Source of the DNA: Sphagnum compactum
Taxonomy: Eukaryota; Bryophyta; Sphagnopsida; Sphagnales
Direction of reading: 5' to 3'
NCBI GenBank assembly: GCA_965153455.1
Contig: OZ234494.1
Coordinates: 8,928,001 to 8,992,000, forward strand
DNA: 64,000 nt
Position numbers and translations under genes: made by a program. The notes beneath the pieces were generated by a model. The model made no database searches. It was given only the letters and a program-made list of their open reading frames with translations, and was not told the origin of the DNA. Shown here in pieces: positions 1 to 11,252 of the stretch (within the stretch, counting starts at the first letter, position 1; each line of letters opens with the position of its first letter).

Positions 1-77
1 TTTGCACACCTTCCATTCTTGTTTCACTCAAAGGTCTATCTTGACTAAAGGCCAATGGTTCTTCTCCCTCAACTTCT

Positions 78-2167
78 TCATGCACAACTACATTTTTCTT
101 CTTTCTCAAGATGAGGTACACCACCTATTTCCTTTGACCCTTCAATGAACACAACATCTCTACTTTTGATGATTCTCTTGGTTTTCACACACATAAAGCG
201 ATACGCTTTGGTGCCTTCGTAATATCCTAAAAACACACAAGGCATGGACTTGGAGTCTAATTTGGTCCTCTTCTCATCGGGGACATGTGCAAAGGCTTTA
301 CAACCAAAAACTCTCAAATGGGACACATCGGGTTTCCTACCACTCCACGCTTCTTGAGGGGTCTTGGAATCAAGAGCCTTGGTTGGACATCGATTTTTGA
401 TGTACACCGCCGTGTTCACCGCTTCGCCCCAAAATTCAAGTTCCAACCCTTGTGCAAGAATCATGCTTCTTGCGCATTCCATGATGGTTCTATTGGCACG
501 TTCCGCAACACCGTTTTGTTGTGGGGAATAGGGCGCACTTGTTTGTCGTTGAATTCCACATTCTGCAAGAAATGTGTCAAATTTCTTAGACACAAATTCT
601 CCTCCGTTGTCGGAACGTAGCACTTTGATTTTATGACCAATTTCGTTTTCCACAAACGCCTTGTATTGTTTGAACTTTTCAAACGCTTCTCCTTTGGCCT
701 TCAAAAGATAGACATGAGTTTTCCTTGAGAAATCGTCAATGAAAGTGAGAAAGTATCGCGCTCCACCATGCGATGTAGTCTTCATTGGCCCGCACACATC
801 GGTGTGCACAATCTCCAAAAGTTGTGAAGCCCTCGTTGCTCCGTCCTTAGGAAATGATGTTCTTTGATGTTTGCCTTTGACGCATCCTTCACAAATGTGA
901 TGCAACGGCACTTCTTTCAAATTCATGCCATCCACCATGGCATCTAACTCCTTAAGGCTTGCCATGTTGAGATGGCCAAGTCTTTCATGCCAAAGCATCG
1001 CACTTTCCTCCAAAGAATTTGCAATGTGTGCCATGTCCTTACGCACCTTCACATTAAGAAGGTACAAGTTCTTGTCCCTTCGTGCTTGCGCCACAACAAC
1101 TCCTCGAGCATCGTTGACCTTGCAACCATCCTTGTCAAACTCCACTTTGAAACCTTCCGAACTGAGTTTGCTCACCGAAATGAGATTATTCTTCATTTTT
1201 GGATGGTTGTGTGTGTCAATTGGCCTCCCACTTGCAATGTGGCTTTGATGCTCCCCTTGCCAATGGCCTCCAAAACGGTGTCATCGCCCATGAACACCCT
1301 CCTTGGGGAAATGCGCTCGTACGTGGTAAACCATTCTTGTTCGAATGTCATGTGTTGCGTTGCACCCGAATCGACAATCCAATCATACGTGGTATGATCA
1401 TTGGCACTCAATGCCGCAACAAACATTTGTTCGTGATCTTCACAAGCTTGATTAACTTTTTCTTTTTCATCATTTTTCTTCTTCAAACAATTTCTCACAA
1501 AATGTCCGGGTTTCTTACAATAAAAGCAAAGCTTCTCATTTGGCTTGTGAGTTTTGTTCACTAATGCGGTAGTCTCGGAATTCTCACATTCTTTTCTTTT
1601 GGACACTTCGTGAAGCAACCTTGCTACAACGAATTGAAGGTCTACATCTTTCGTGGACATGGACTCCAAGCTTGTGACTAAGTTATCAAAGGATGGAGGA
1701 AGGCTCATGAGGAGTACCATGTAAACATCTTCATCCGTAATGTTCACCTCGATGGAACGTAGTTGGTCCGCAAGGGCTTTCACCGTGTTGATGTGCACAA
1801 GCATGTCATCTCCTTCTTGCATTTTGATGGCGAAGAATCTCCTTCGAAGGAACAACTTGTTGCCAATGGTCTTAGCTTCATGCACACCACAAAGAGCCTC
1901 CCACGCACTTCTCACATTGTCACAATATTGAATGTGTGCAAGTTGGGCATCCGTGAAATGTTCGCAAAGCAATGCAAAAGCCTTGGTCTCTTTTTCGTTG
2001 TAATCGGCCCTTGCAACTTCTTCACTTGGCAAGGTGGCACTCCCATCAACAAATTTCCAAAGCCCATGTTTGGAAAGCATCATGTGCATTTTGAACTTCC
2101 AAAGGTGAAAGTTGCCACCATCAAACTTCTCCATGACTTTCAAGGACTCCATTTGAAAAGAAGACAT
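78..2167 (-). pseudogene. Broken copia gag-pol (gag, zinc knuckle, protease, integrase)
   Basis: The gag start is the ATG at 2167, giving MSSFQMESLKVMEKFDGG. Visible parts in order: gag with the FHLWKFKM segment; the zinc knuckle CFYCKKPGHFVRNC; the protease motif DWIVDSGATQHM; the pre-integrase motif WHERLGHLN with CEGC; and the integrase core with DVCGPM, SDNGGEF and the NGVAERANRT glutamate. Two frameshifts break it into 1193-2167 and 78-1196. Compared with the intact copy, 19 bp including the sequence for QVLHVPK are missing at about 1200, so the first part ends right after HTTI. The second part stops after HLEKEE because of an added A. Product: a non-functional copia polyprotein. Confidence 0.92.
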
Positions 2168-2825
2168 TTTGAACACAAATGCTACAACAAACACTCTCAA
2201 ACTTGAAAGTTGAAGTTTTCAACAACTAAAAGAACTATCTTCCAAACACTTTCACTTGGAAAACCTTGATACTTTCAAAAACAAGTTTTTCACACTTGAA
2301 AAACTTACAACACCTTGAAGAAATCTCTTCCACACCTCTCACTCACTTGTAAGACTATTCTCTTTGCAACCTTGCAAACTAAAAGCCTTCCCTCAAAAGG
2401 ATTCTCCCTTTCTATGTTGTACAAGCAAACACTTTCAAAAAACTTAAACGAAACAAGTTTCCTAAAAACCTTTACAAGAAACTTGAAAAACTTTTCTTAC
2501 ACCTCAAACTTCCATGTTGGAAACCTCAAAAACTTGAAGAACTCTCTTTCACACTTTTGAACTTCAAACTTGAGACTTAAAGACTTGAAGAACACTCTTC
2601 CACACTTAAAGAACTTACAACACTTTGAAGAAGTCTCTTCCACACCTCCCACTCACTTGGAAAAGTTGCAAGCTCCTTGTATGCCACCACTTGGAAATGA
2701 ACTCTCTCTCCCTTTGCAAACTAAGAACCTTGTCTCAAAAGGATTCTCTCCTTTTTCCTATGCAATACAAGCTCAAACCTTTCACTACTTCTTGTTCTAA
2801 CACAATGTCCTTTCTCTTGCTTGGT

Positions 2826-2839
2826 GTGGGCCCATAACC
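2826..2839 (-). other. Primer binding site, initiator tRNA-Met anticodon-arm type
   Basis: GGTTATGGGCCCAC on the minus strand touches the LTR end directly. The same 14 bases sit in the same place in every CopA copy that keeps this region (one mismatch in the copy at 12850-12863). Confidence 0.75.
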
Positions 2840-3329
2840 TATTGGAAACAACTTGAAAACAAGCAAGAAATGCAACACTCAAGGTTCATGAAATGGAACA
2901 ATTGTATTAACTAAAATAAGATTACAAAGGTTGTATGCTTCAAATGCTACAATCATAAAACTATGGCTTGCAACAACTAACAAAGCTTGAAGGTTCTATG
3001 TGCACTCAACAACCATGAAAGGAAAGAATGAAAGACAATTCAAAACCACTCCATTATATACTATCTTCTAACCCTGAAGTAGCCGCCACTTAACCCTGAC
3101 CTAGCTGCCACCAAACCCTAACCCTAGCCGCCGCCTAACCCTAGCCGCCACCAAACCCTAAACCTAGCCGCCGCCTAACCCTAACCCTAGCCGCCGCCAA
3201 ACCCTAAGTAGTCTCCACTTCTAAACCCTAACCTAACAACTACAAGGATGTGTATACTATTCATCCTTTTGATGAATGTTTAACACATTCATCAACATTG
3301 GGAATTAGAAACGAATAGTATTTCTAACA
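2840..3329 (-). repeat. CopA1 5' LTR of the left-edge element
   Basis: It is 490 bp and reads TGTTAGAAAT to CCAATA on the minus strand. It carries the terminal hairpin, the array of TAGGGTTAGGG and GGCGGC units (about 3060-3230) and the TATA segment near 3055. It shares the TATACACATCC variant with the solo LTR at 28586-29075. Confidence 0.9.
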
Positions 3330-3334
3330 CATTC

Positions 3335-6231
3335 TAGCACTACCTCAAAGCTTGAATTGTTGGTGATGTGATGTGCATATGGCAACGGGTGCAGAGAGCT
3401 ATTAAGTGTACAAAAATGAAATGTGCCCAAGGAGAATTCACCTTCTACATGGTGACTTTGTTTTTGTGCGGATTCCTACAAAGTGTTAGAGCCAAGTATT
3501 TTTTTGGCAAATTATTCCCCCCATGCTATCTGAAGTAGACCTCTCCTAGAATAATTGTTTTATACATTTACTACATCTAGATTGGCACTGAAGCTATTTA
3601 TGATGGACAATGTCTATTTTCCAACGTTTCCTTGTTTACAATAATTTTTAATTGTTCACAAGCCTAGAACCATGGAGGCCATGGAGCAAATCCATGCAAC
3701 ATAATAAATGTAGAAATGATTTGTCGTCTTTGAAGTGTACTTGAAATCCACCATATAGGAAATGGCATGAGATTCTTAGGCTACATGTTTAATGGATCCA
3801 CTCATATGATGTTGTGTGTTGTATGAAATTCCATATTGGATGTCAACTCACAGATATGACATAATCTAATAAGGTATCTTTGCTTGATGTCCTTGACTGC
3901 AAGGTTGTAGGAATGTCACCAACCTGGCATATAGGGATGATAGACCATTTCAGCTATTGCTGATGCTTAAAAGGTGACCTTTCCTACTACTCAAGGTTCA
4001 CAACTTTGTACATATATGTGTTACTGTTTCATTGTTGCTTACCTTTTGGATAGATGAAATTTGATTGAGTCAGCATAAGCCCAATGGGGTTCTACCTCCC
4101 AATTGTAGCTATATTGGAGGACTCGATATGGTGTGATCACACATTTCAAGATGTAATAACTGCCACTGTAGAAATTGTTGGGTCCTGAGATTGGTATGTT
4201 TTCCTTAGTGTAGGTGCCACCTAGACACAAGAAGCACTTTGGGTTTTGATTTTTCTGTTAGGAAGAAATGACAGTCTTGTCATTATTACTATTCTATTTG
4301 GCATCTTCTTTGCACCTGGGATTGTCTTTGCCGGACAAGATGTAGACATGAAAGGCACATGCAGATCCTAAGCCTCTAAGATATTCAAAATCCATTTTTT
4401 TAGAGTTTGCTGGCTCTAGTTGTCTACCAGGAATCACATACATGCGATCGTTTTCACTTTGTTTGAATGATGTGCTAGCCATGCTAATGCCCCAAATGTA
4501 TGCATCCCTTATCCCAATAGTCTCATGCACCTATGTGTACAACATGTGTGTACCCAACACCTATGTTTCATGGCATTACTTGTGAGTGCACTTATGTATT
4601 TAATCTACATATTGGAGGTTAGATTATGTCTTCAACATTATGCCAAGAAATTTGGAGGTTATGCACAGGCCATTTGGCAGTGTTCTAAGGCTTGCTAGGG
4701 GCTGCACATGTTGCTAGTGCAAAGGGAATGTCTCGTCCATGCCTAGCGCACCTACCCAATAGATTCCCTCCAAAAGCTTGTAGGTATGTAGGCTTGATCA
4801 AGATGGTTGCCATCAGATATGACCAATTGGAACTACTGCGGGCCACATCACTTTGCCAAATTATGTTGTGCTGGCTTATGAGGCAAGATGGCTTTGCAAT
4901 GCCATTTGTGTGTCAAAGATATTAACATGGTACGTGATGTGGTTACGACGTGGACTATGCCACATGTGAGTGCCCTTTTGGACCCATTGATTCTAGCATA
5001 GGTTGCCTATGATTGATGACCTACAATGCATGTTCACCTAGCTCCTTGTCAGTATAGCTTTTGCACATGTTGTGAACTGATACTTGGGGCAAGGATCACA
5101 CAAATGTTGTAGATGGATTATTATCTCCAAGGCATTGACTTTTGTTGGAGGGTGATCAATTTTACAATGCAAGCCATTCAAGCTCAATGATAGCATTTTG
5201 GTCGAGGTGTGAGCACATTCATGAACTTTGATCTTCATCCACCAACAATTAACCCCCATAGATTAGTGTTATTGTAGATGGTTGTAGTCCCTTGTTGTCT
5301 AAGTTTCCAGTAGTCAGTGTCCCTCAAGGAACATGATTGTAACCATGGTCGTGACCATTTTTAGTATAATGAGCTTGCACCTTATTTTATTGCCACCAAA
5401 ATCTACATCTACAGTTTCAATTATAGTATATAGTACTATAATTTGGTATATAGTTTGGAGACTTTATTGTGATTGTGTACATGATGTCTATTGGATGTTC
5501 CATGCTGGTGACCTTTGTATTGTTGTATACACATGGTGGAACCTTTGACCTTGAAATCAAGATATGCTTCTCACTTTCATGGATCTAAATAATTAGGGTT
5601 GAATAGTTGAAGGGTTTAAACTAACAAGGGCTGACTTTGTACTCATTGGTGACCCAAGTTAAAGGGTTGCAAACTATATCTTGTTTGGATATACCACCCC
5701 TTAGCATGCTAACTTTTGTTTCAGCACAACACATGGCCCAAATGTGCCTTCTATAGTAGCAATTTGAGATGCCCCCAATATGTATGACAACAACCACAAA
5801 TCCATGTGCCATCAACTTTGTTTATTTCAAACCTCAAAAAGTACGAAAGCCATGCCTTACACTTTTGTCTATACATGTGAAAGATAGTTTGGACTTTGTG
5901 CATTATTTTACAACCATGTGAATTATGGCCCTAGGTTTTTACCAACTGCTCATAGAAACTTTAGTTAGAGTGTACACAATTGGTGGATGGATGTCATAGT
6001 ATTTGTATTCTATGGCCACAATCTAACACCGTAGACCTTCTAGTGGTGTTGTTTGTGGAGTCGAGGACTAACATGCTACTAAGCATATTTAAACAAGGAC
6101 AAACTCCTACACCTGTCAAGTTGATGGCCTAGATATGTTGTTATTATCATAAAAACCATTGTCATAGATATTGAGATGTTCATTGCTCCTTTCTGGGAAT
6201 TGGCACCCGAAATGCCTCTTGGTGTTCGCCC
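3335..6231. other. Intergenic DNA without a recognisable gene
   Basis: Both strands are crowded with stops. Only a weak transposase-like trace at 4039-4530 (minus) stands out. I see no RNA gene, LTR or tandem repeat here. Confidence 0.5.
4039..4530 (-). pseudogene. Possible remnant of a PIF/Harbinger-type transposase
   Basis: Two short minus-strand readings lie in order. The first (4530 to 4294) contains FEYLRGLGSACAFHVYIL. The second (4230 to 4039) contains GSYYILKCVITPYR followed by YSYNW. Plant Harbinger-type DDE transposases have an F-x-Y...GSA....V.L segment followed by a D-x-GY...FL(A/T)PYR...Y...W segment. The spacing from GSY to PYR fits, but the catalytic aspartate is not evident and stops intervene. 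This is a weak motif resemblance only; an unrelated decayed sequence is equally possible. Confidence 0.22.
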
Positions 6232-6236
6232 ACCTG

Positions 6237-6703
6237 TGTTAGACATACTATTCGTTTCTAATTCATAATGTTAATGAATGTGTGAAACATTCATCAAAAG
6301 GATGAATAGTATTCACATCCTTATAGTAGTTAGGTTAAGTTAAATAGTGGTGGTTAGGGTTTGTAAGTGGAGGCTACTTAGGGCTTGGTGGCGGCTAGGG
6401 TTCGGGTTTGGTGGTGGCTAGGGTTAGGGTTTGGTGGCAGCTAGGGTTAGGGTTAAGTGGCGGCTACTTTAGGGTTAGGAGATAATATATATTGGAGTGT
6501 TTTTGAGTAGTCTTTCATTCTCTCCTTTCGTGGTTTTGAGTGCACATAGAATCATCAAGCCTTGTTAGTTGTTGCAACCATAGTTTTGTGATTGTAACAT
6601 TTGAAGCCTACAACCTTTCTGATTCTTGTTAATTAATACAATTGTTCCATTTTATGAACCTTGAGTGTTTCATTTATTGCTTGCTTTCAAGTTGTTTCCA
6701 ATA
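6237..6703 (+). repeat. CopA 5' LTR (467 bp)
   Basis: It runs from TGTTAGACAT to CCAATA, with the terminal hairpin, the G-rich telobox-like array at about 6350-6475 and a TATA segment near 6485. Confidence 0.88.
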
Positions 6704-6933
6704 GGTTATGGGCCCACACCAAACAAGAGAAAGGACATTGTGTTACAATAAGTAGTTAAAGGTTTAGCTTGTATGGTATAGAAAGGGAGATCCTTTGAGG
6801 GAAGGTTTTTTAGTTTGCAAGGTTGCAAAGAGAGTGGGAGTCCATTTCTAAGTGAATGAGAGGTGTGGAAGAGATTTCTTCAAAGTGTTGTAAGTTTTTC
6901 AAGTCAGGAAACTTGTTTTTCAAGTTTGAGAAA

Positions 6934-7133
6934 GTGTGTGAAAGAGAGTTCTTTAATTCGTTGAAAGTTTAAAGTGTGTGGAAAAGAGTTCTTCAATTCG
7001 TTGAAAGTCTAAGGTGTGTGCAATAGAGTTCTTCGATTCATTGAAAGCTTGAGGAGTGTGGAAGAGAGTTCTTCGATTTGTTGAAAGTTTAAGGTCTGTG
7101 AAAGAGAAGTTTTCGAGTTGTTGAAAGTGTCAA
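6934..7133 (+). repeat. Five phased 40-bp tandem repeats in the copia leader
   Basis: Units start at 6934, 6974, 7014, 7054 and 7094, exactly 40 bp apart. Each has the pattern GTGTGTGGAAGAGAGTTCTT followed by a GTTGAAAG core. Related but less regular repeats occur in the leaders of the other CopA copies (for example 42105-42330 and 12360-12610 on the minus strand). Confidence 0.9.
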
Positions 7134-7283
7134 GTTTTAAGTGTGTCAAAGAGAGTTCTTCCCATCGTTGTAATCAACAAAAGATTTGCAAGTGTTAGAT
7201 TTTCAAGTTTACGTGAGGTGTCAACAATTTTTTCCAAAGCTTTTGATCTTTTCAGAGTGTTTGTTGTAGCATTTGTGTTCAAA

Positions 7284-7687
7284 ATGTCTTCTTTTCAAAT
7301 GGAATCCTTGAAAGTCATGGAGAAGTTTGATGGTGGCAACTTTCACCTTTGGAAGTTCAAAATGCGCATGATGCTTTCTAAACATGGGCTTTGGAAATTC
7401 GTTGATGGGAGTGCCACTTTGCCAAGTGAAGAAGTTACAAGGGCCGATTACAACGAGAAAGAGATGAAGGCTTTTGCATTGCTTTGTGAACATTTCACGA
7501 ATGCCCAACTTGGACACATTCAATATTGTGACAATGTGAGAAGTGCCTGGGAGGCTCTTTGCGGTGTGCAGGAAGCTAAGACAATTGGTAACAAGTTGTT
7601 CCTTCGAAGGAGATGACATGCTTCTGCACATTAACACGGTGAAGGCCCTTACGGACCAACTACGTTCCATTGAGGTGAACATTACAG
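7284..7687 (+). pseudogene. Truncated copia gag with a 29-bp deletion
   Basis: The gag N-terminus reads MSSFQMESLKVMEKFDGG and continues through the FHLWKFKMRMML and CDNVRSAWEAL segments. After LFLRRR the frame stops at 7616. The intact copy has the 9-base repeat GAAGGAGAT twice here, and this copy has lost one repeat plus the 20 bp between them (29 bp), a typical deletion between short direct repeats. Gag-like sequence continues out of frame to 7687 and then ends. The capsid part of gag would normally build the virus-like particle; this fragment cannot. Confidence 0.88.
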
Positions 7688-7837
7688 ATCTTTCAAGGTC
7701 TGGACTCTGAACATTGGGTACATGTATGTAATCTTTGAAGATGCTTGCATCCTTGGTTCCTGATTTAGATAAGCGGGAGGTTTTGGTACTTGATGAACAA
7801 TCTTACAATATATTTCATGAGCTTTCAAGATGCCACA
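7688..7837. other. Short unique spacer between two copia elements
   Basis: About 150 bp unrelated to either element. It ends with CAAAG (7838-7842), the left target duplication of CopA2. Confidence 0.6.
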
Positions 7838-7842
7838 CAAAG

Positions 7843-8351
7843 TGTTAGAAATACTATTCGTTTCTAATTCCCAATGTTGATGAATGTGTGAACATTCATC
7901 AAAAGGATGAATAGTATTCACATCCTTATAGTAGTTACATTAGGTTGAATAGTGGTGGCTAAGGTTTGGAAGTGGAGGTTACTTACGGCTTGGCGGCGGC
8001 TAGGGTTAGGGTTTGGCGGCGGCTAGGGTTAGGGTTTGGTGGCGGTTAGGGTTAGGGTTTGGTGGCGGCTAGGGTTAGGCGGCGGCTAGGTTAGGGTTAA
8101 GTGGCGGCTACTTTAGGGTTAGGAGTTAATATATAATGGAGTGGTTTTGAGTAGTCTTTCATTCTCTCCTTTCATGGTTTTTGAGTGCACATAGAACCTT
8201 CAACCTTTGTTAGTTGTTGCAAGCCATAGTTTTGTGATTGTAGCATTTGAAGCATACAACCTTTGTAATCTTCTTGTTAGTTAATACAATTGTTCCATTT
8301 CATGAACCTTGAAGCTTTCATTTCTTGCTTGTTTTCAAGTTGTTTCCAATA
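7843..8351 (+). repeat. CopA2 5' LTR (509 bp)
   Basis: It runs from TGTTAGAAAT to CCAATA. It shares with the LTR at 27634-28142 the TTACTTACGGCTTGGCGG variant, the array composition and the length. It differs by scattered substitutions and one A missing in the hairpin loop. Confidence 0.92.
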
Positions 8352-8365
8352 GGTTATGGGCCCAC
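8352..8365 (+). other. CopA2 primer binding site
   Basis: GGTTATGGGCCCAC directly after the LTR. It matches the anticodon arm of initiator tRNA-Met as recalled. Confidence 0.72.
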
Positions 8366-8939
8366 ACCAAGCAAGAGAAAAGACATTGTGTTAGAACAAG
8401 GAGTAGTGAAAGGTTTTGAGCTTGTATTGCATAGAAAAAAGGAGAGAATCCTTTTGAGAGAAGGTTTTTAGTTTGCAAAGTAAGTGGGAGTTCATTTCCA
8501 AGTGGTGGCATACAAGGAGCTTGCAACTTTTCCAATTGAGTGGGAGGTGTGGAAGAGACTTCTTCAAAGTGTTGTAAGTTCAAAAGTGTGAAAGAAATTT
8601 CTTCAAGTTTTTGAGGTTTTCAACGTTGAAGTTTGAAAAAGTGTGTGAAAGAGAGTTCTTCTAGTTGTTGAAAGGTTGAAGTTTCAAGTGTGTCAAAGAG
8701 AGTTCTTTGCCAATCCTACAAGTTTCAAGCCAAATTTCAAGTTTGTGCCAGAAAGTTTTTCAAGTGTTTGAGGGTTTCTTGTAAGGGTTTTGTTTTGTGA
8801 CATATAGCCATTGAGTGGGAGAGATTTCAAGTGAGGTCTTCAAACATTAGTAAGTTTTTCGACTTCAAATTCTCCCACTTGCACTACATTTGAATACAAA
8901 AAACATAGAGTGTTTGTTTTAGCATTTGTGTTCAACAAA

Positions 8940-10344
8940 ATGTCATCATTCCAAATCGAGTCTTTGAAAGTCATGGAAAAGTTTGATGGTGGCACCTTTC
9001 ACCTTTGGAAGTTCAAGATGCGCATGATGCTTTCTAAGCACGGGCTTTGGAAGTTTGCTGATGGGAGTGCAACAATTCCCCATGATGAAGATCAAATCAC
9101 GGATTATAATGAAAAGGCGACCAAGGCATTTGCACTACTTTGTGAACATCTCACGGATGCACAACTTGCACACATTCAATATTGCGAAAATGTCAAAAGC
9201 GCTTGGGAAACACTTTGCGGTGTCCATGAAGCCAAGACCATCGGAAACAAGGAGGTTCTTCACCATCAAAATGCAAGAAAGGGAGGACTTGCTTGCGCAC
9301 ATCAACATGGTGAAGGCGCTTGCGGATCAATTACGTTCCATTGAGGTGAACATTGAAGATGAGGACGTCTACATGGTACTTCTCATGAGCCTTCCCCCAT
9401 CTTTTGATAACTTGGTCACGAGTTTGGAGTCCATGTCAACCAAGGATGTTGACCTTCAATTCATCGTCGTTCGATTGCTTCATGAGGTTTCCAAAAAAGA
9501 AGAAAATGAAAGTAAAGAGAATGCCGCATTGCTTAACAAAACCCATAAGGCAAATGAAAAGCTTTGCTTTTATTGTAAAAAACCCGGACACTTTGTGAGG
9601 AATTGTTTGAAGAAGAAGAGTGATGAGAAAGAAAAAGCAAACCAAGCTTGTGATGATCAAGAACAAATGTTTGTTACCGCCTTGAGTGCTAATGATCATG
9701 TGAGAAACGATTGGATCATCGATTCGGGCGCAACGCAACACATGACGTTCGAACGAGAGTGGTTCACCACTTACGAATCCATTGCTGCACGAAAGGTGTA
9801 CATGGGAGATGACACCATTTTGGAGGCCATTGGCAAAGGGAGCATCAAGGCCACAATGCAAGTTGGAGGTAAAATGTTGCTTACAACCATCACACAAGTT
9901 CTTCATGTTCCGAAAATGAAGAATAGTCTCATTTCTATTAGCAAACTCATTTCGGAGGGCTTGAAAGTGGAGTTTGACAAGGATGGTTGTAAGGTGAACA
10001 ATGTCCATGGAACCGTTGTGGCGCAAGCACGAAGGGAGAAGAACTTGTATCTTCTCATCGTCAATGTTCGAAAGGAGAGTGCGAATGTGGCAAAGTCTTC
10101 GAATGAAGGAGCTACGCTTTGGCACCAAAGACTTGGCCACCTCAACATGGCGAGTCTTAAGAAGTTGGAGAATATGGTCAATGGCATGAATTTGAAAGAA
10201 GTGCCATTGCACCATGTGTGTGAAGCTTGCATTGAAGGCAAACATCAAAGGACATCTTTTCCTAAAGATGAAGCAAGTAGGGCTTCCAAGCTTTTGGAAC
10301 TAGTGCATAGCGATGTGTGCGGACCGATGAAGACCACATCACCT
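8940..10344 (+). pseudogene. CopA2 gag-protease-integrase N-terminal part, frameshifted and cut off
   Basis: The start ATG at 8940 gives MSSFQIESLKVMEKFDGG. A 14-bp loss near 9256 (after EAKTIGNK) shifts the frame. The reading resumes with FFTIKMQE and runs through the zinc knuckle CFYCKKPGHFVRNC, the protease motif DWIIDSGATQHM, WHQRLGHLN, CEACIEGKH and HSDVCGPMKTT. At 10345 the sequence leaves copia, before the second integrase aspartate. The differences from CopA1 are spread along the frame, which indicates a separate subfamily rather than a recent duplicate. Confidence 0.9.
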
Positions 10345-10654
10345 TGCTTGCCTCCTCTTTTGGGGTCAAGTTTCCTTAACCCGAAAGTAGGAGTCCGATT
10401 TTGATTTGGGCCTACGCAAGAATGTTCCATTTGTCCAATGCCATTTGACAACCCTATTTGCACTTATACAAAATTTCTCGTGATGCAATCTCTTGGAAGT
10501 TTATATTTTTGCCTTTATTTCCTTTGCAACTTGATGCGGTACATTTTTATGTGACACTTTGCCCCACTAAAAGAAAGGTGATGTCCTCATCACATCCTAC
10601 GTCTTTTCTTCTTTGCCAGTCTAGTGTGGAATTCTTCTATTGCTTCTTGGGCAA
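10345..10654. other. Unidentified insert start inside CopA2
   Basis: About 310 bp of non-copia sequence follows the CopA2 break. It has a CCCGAAAGTAGGAGTCCG stretch and pyrimidine-rich runs. I recognise no gene or terminal repeat. Confidence 0.4.
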
Positions 10655-11252
10655 CAATTCGAAAACTTCTCTTTCACACACCTTAGACTTTCAACAAATC
10701 GAAGAACTCTTTTACTCACACCTCAAACTTTCAACGAATCGAAGAACTTTCTTCCACACACCTTCTCAAACTTGAAAAACTACCTCAATGGAACGTAGTT
10801 GGTCCGGAAGGGCCTTCACCGTGTTAATGTGCACAAACATGTCGTCTCCTTTTCGCATTTGATGGTGAAGAATCTCCTTCGCAGGAACAACTTGTTTCCA
10901 ATTATCTTAGCTTCATGCACACCGCAAAAAGCTTCTCAAGCACTTGGCAAGGTGGCACTCCCATCAACAAATTTCCAAAGCCCATGTTTAGAAAGCATCA
11001 TGCGCATTTTGAACTTCCAAAGGTGAAAGTTGCCACCATCAAACTTTTCCATGACTTTCAAGGATTCCATTTGAAAAGAAGACATTTTAAACACAAATGC
11101 TACAACAAGCACTCTTTCAAAAGATTGAAAGCTTTGGAAGAAATTGTTGACACCTCACATAAATTTGAAAATCTAACACTTGCAAATCTTTTATTGCACA
11201 AGCTTGAAATTGCAACAATGGGAAGAACTTTCTTTGACACACTTGAAGCTTG
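10655..11252 (-). mobile_element. Scrambled CopA fragment: leader, deleted gag, leader
   Basis: Leader repeats (10655-10782) join directly to a gag piece (10783-11085, ATG at 11085), which is followed by normal upstream leader sequence (11086-11252). The gag lacks about 100 bp between the codons for VDGSATLP and EALCGVHEAK. The leader left of gag is out of order for a minus-strand element, so at least one rearrangement has joined two copies. Confidence 0.8.

Larger units (their letters stand above)
1..3329 (-). mobile_element. Left-truncated CopA1-type copia element (5' LTR, leader, gag, part of pol)
   Basis: This is a Ty1/copia element on the minus strand whose 3' half lies left of the window. 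Reading leftward it has a 490-bp 5' LTR (2840-3329), the primer site (2826-2839), a leader rich in GAGAGTTCTTC-type repeats (2168-2825), gag-protease and integrase. The reading ends in the linker between integrase and reverse transcriptase at base 1. It is very close to the intact copy at 34373-39943. It is dead: a 19-bp deletion near 1200 shifts the frame between protease and integrase, and one extra A in an A-run near 92 shifts it again after integrase. The base block right of the LTR, CATTC (3330-3334), should be repeated left of the missing 3' LTR. Confidence 0.93.
6237..7687 (+). mobile_element. Truncated CopA element: 5' LTR, leader and N-terminal gag
   Basis: The 467-bp LTR (6237-6703) is followed by the primer site (6704-6717), a leader with phased 40-bp repeats (6934-7133) and gag from the ATG at 7284. 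Similarity to CopA stops abruptly at 7687 inside gag. Left of the LTR is ACCTG; no matching right-hand duplication was found, so the 3' half is gone or moved. The LTR differs from other copies at its start (TGTTAGACAT), so this is an older or separate lineage. Confidence 0.88.

Noticed and set aside
285-620. Plus-strand open frames over the minus-strand copia genes (also 925-1564, 1763-2206, 36135-37433 and similar)
   Set aside because: They are antisense shadows of gag-pol, repeated at the same place in every copy, and lack their own start context.
3060-3230. Interstitial telomere from AACCCTAACCCTA runs
   Set aside because: The runs are interrupted by GCCGCC and occur in the same LTR position in every copia copy, so they are LTR arrays, not telomeric DNA.
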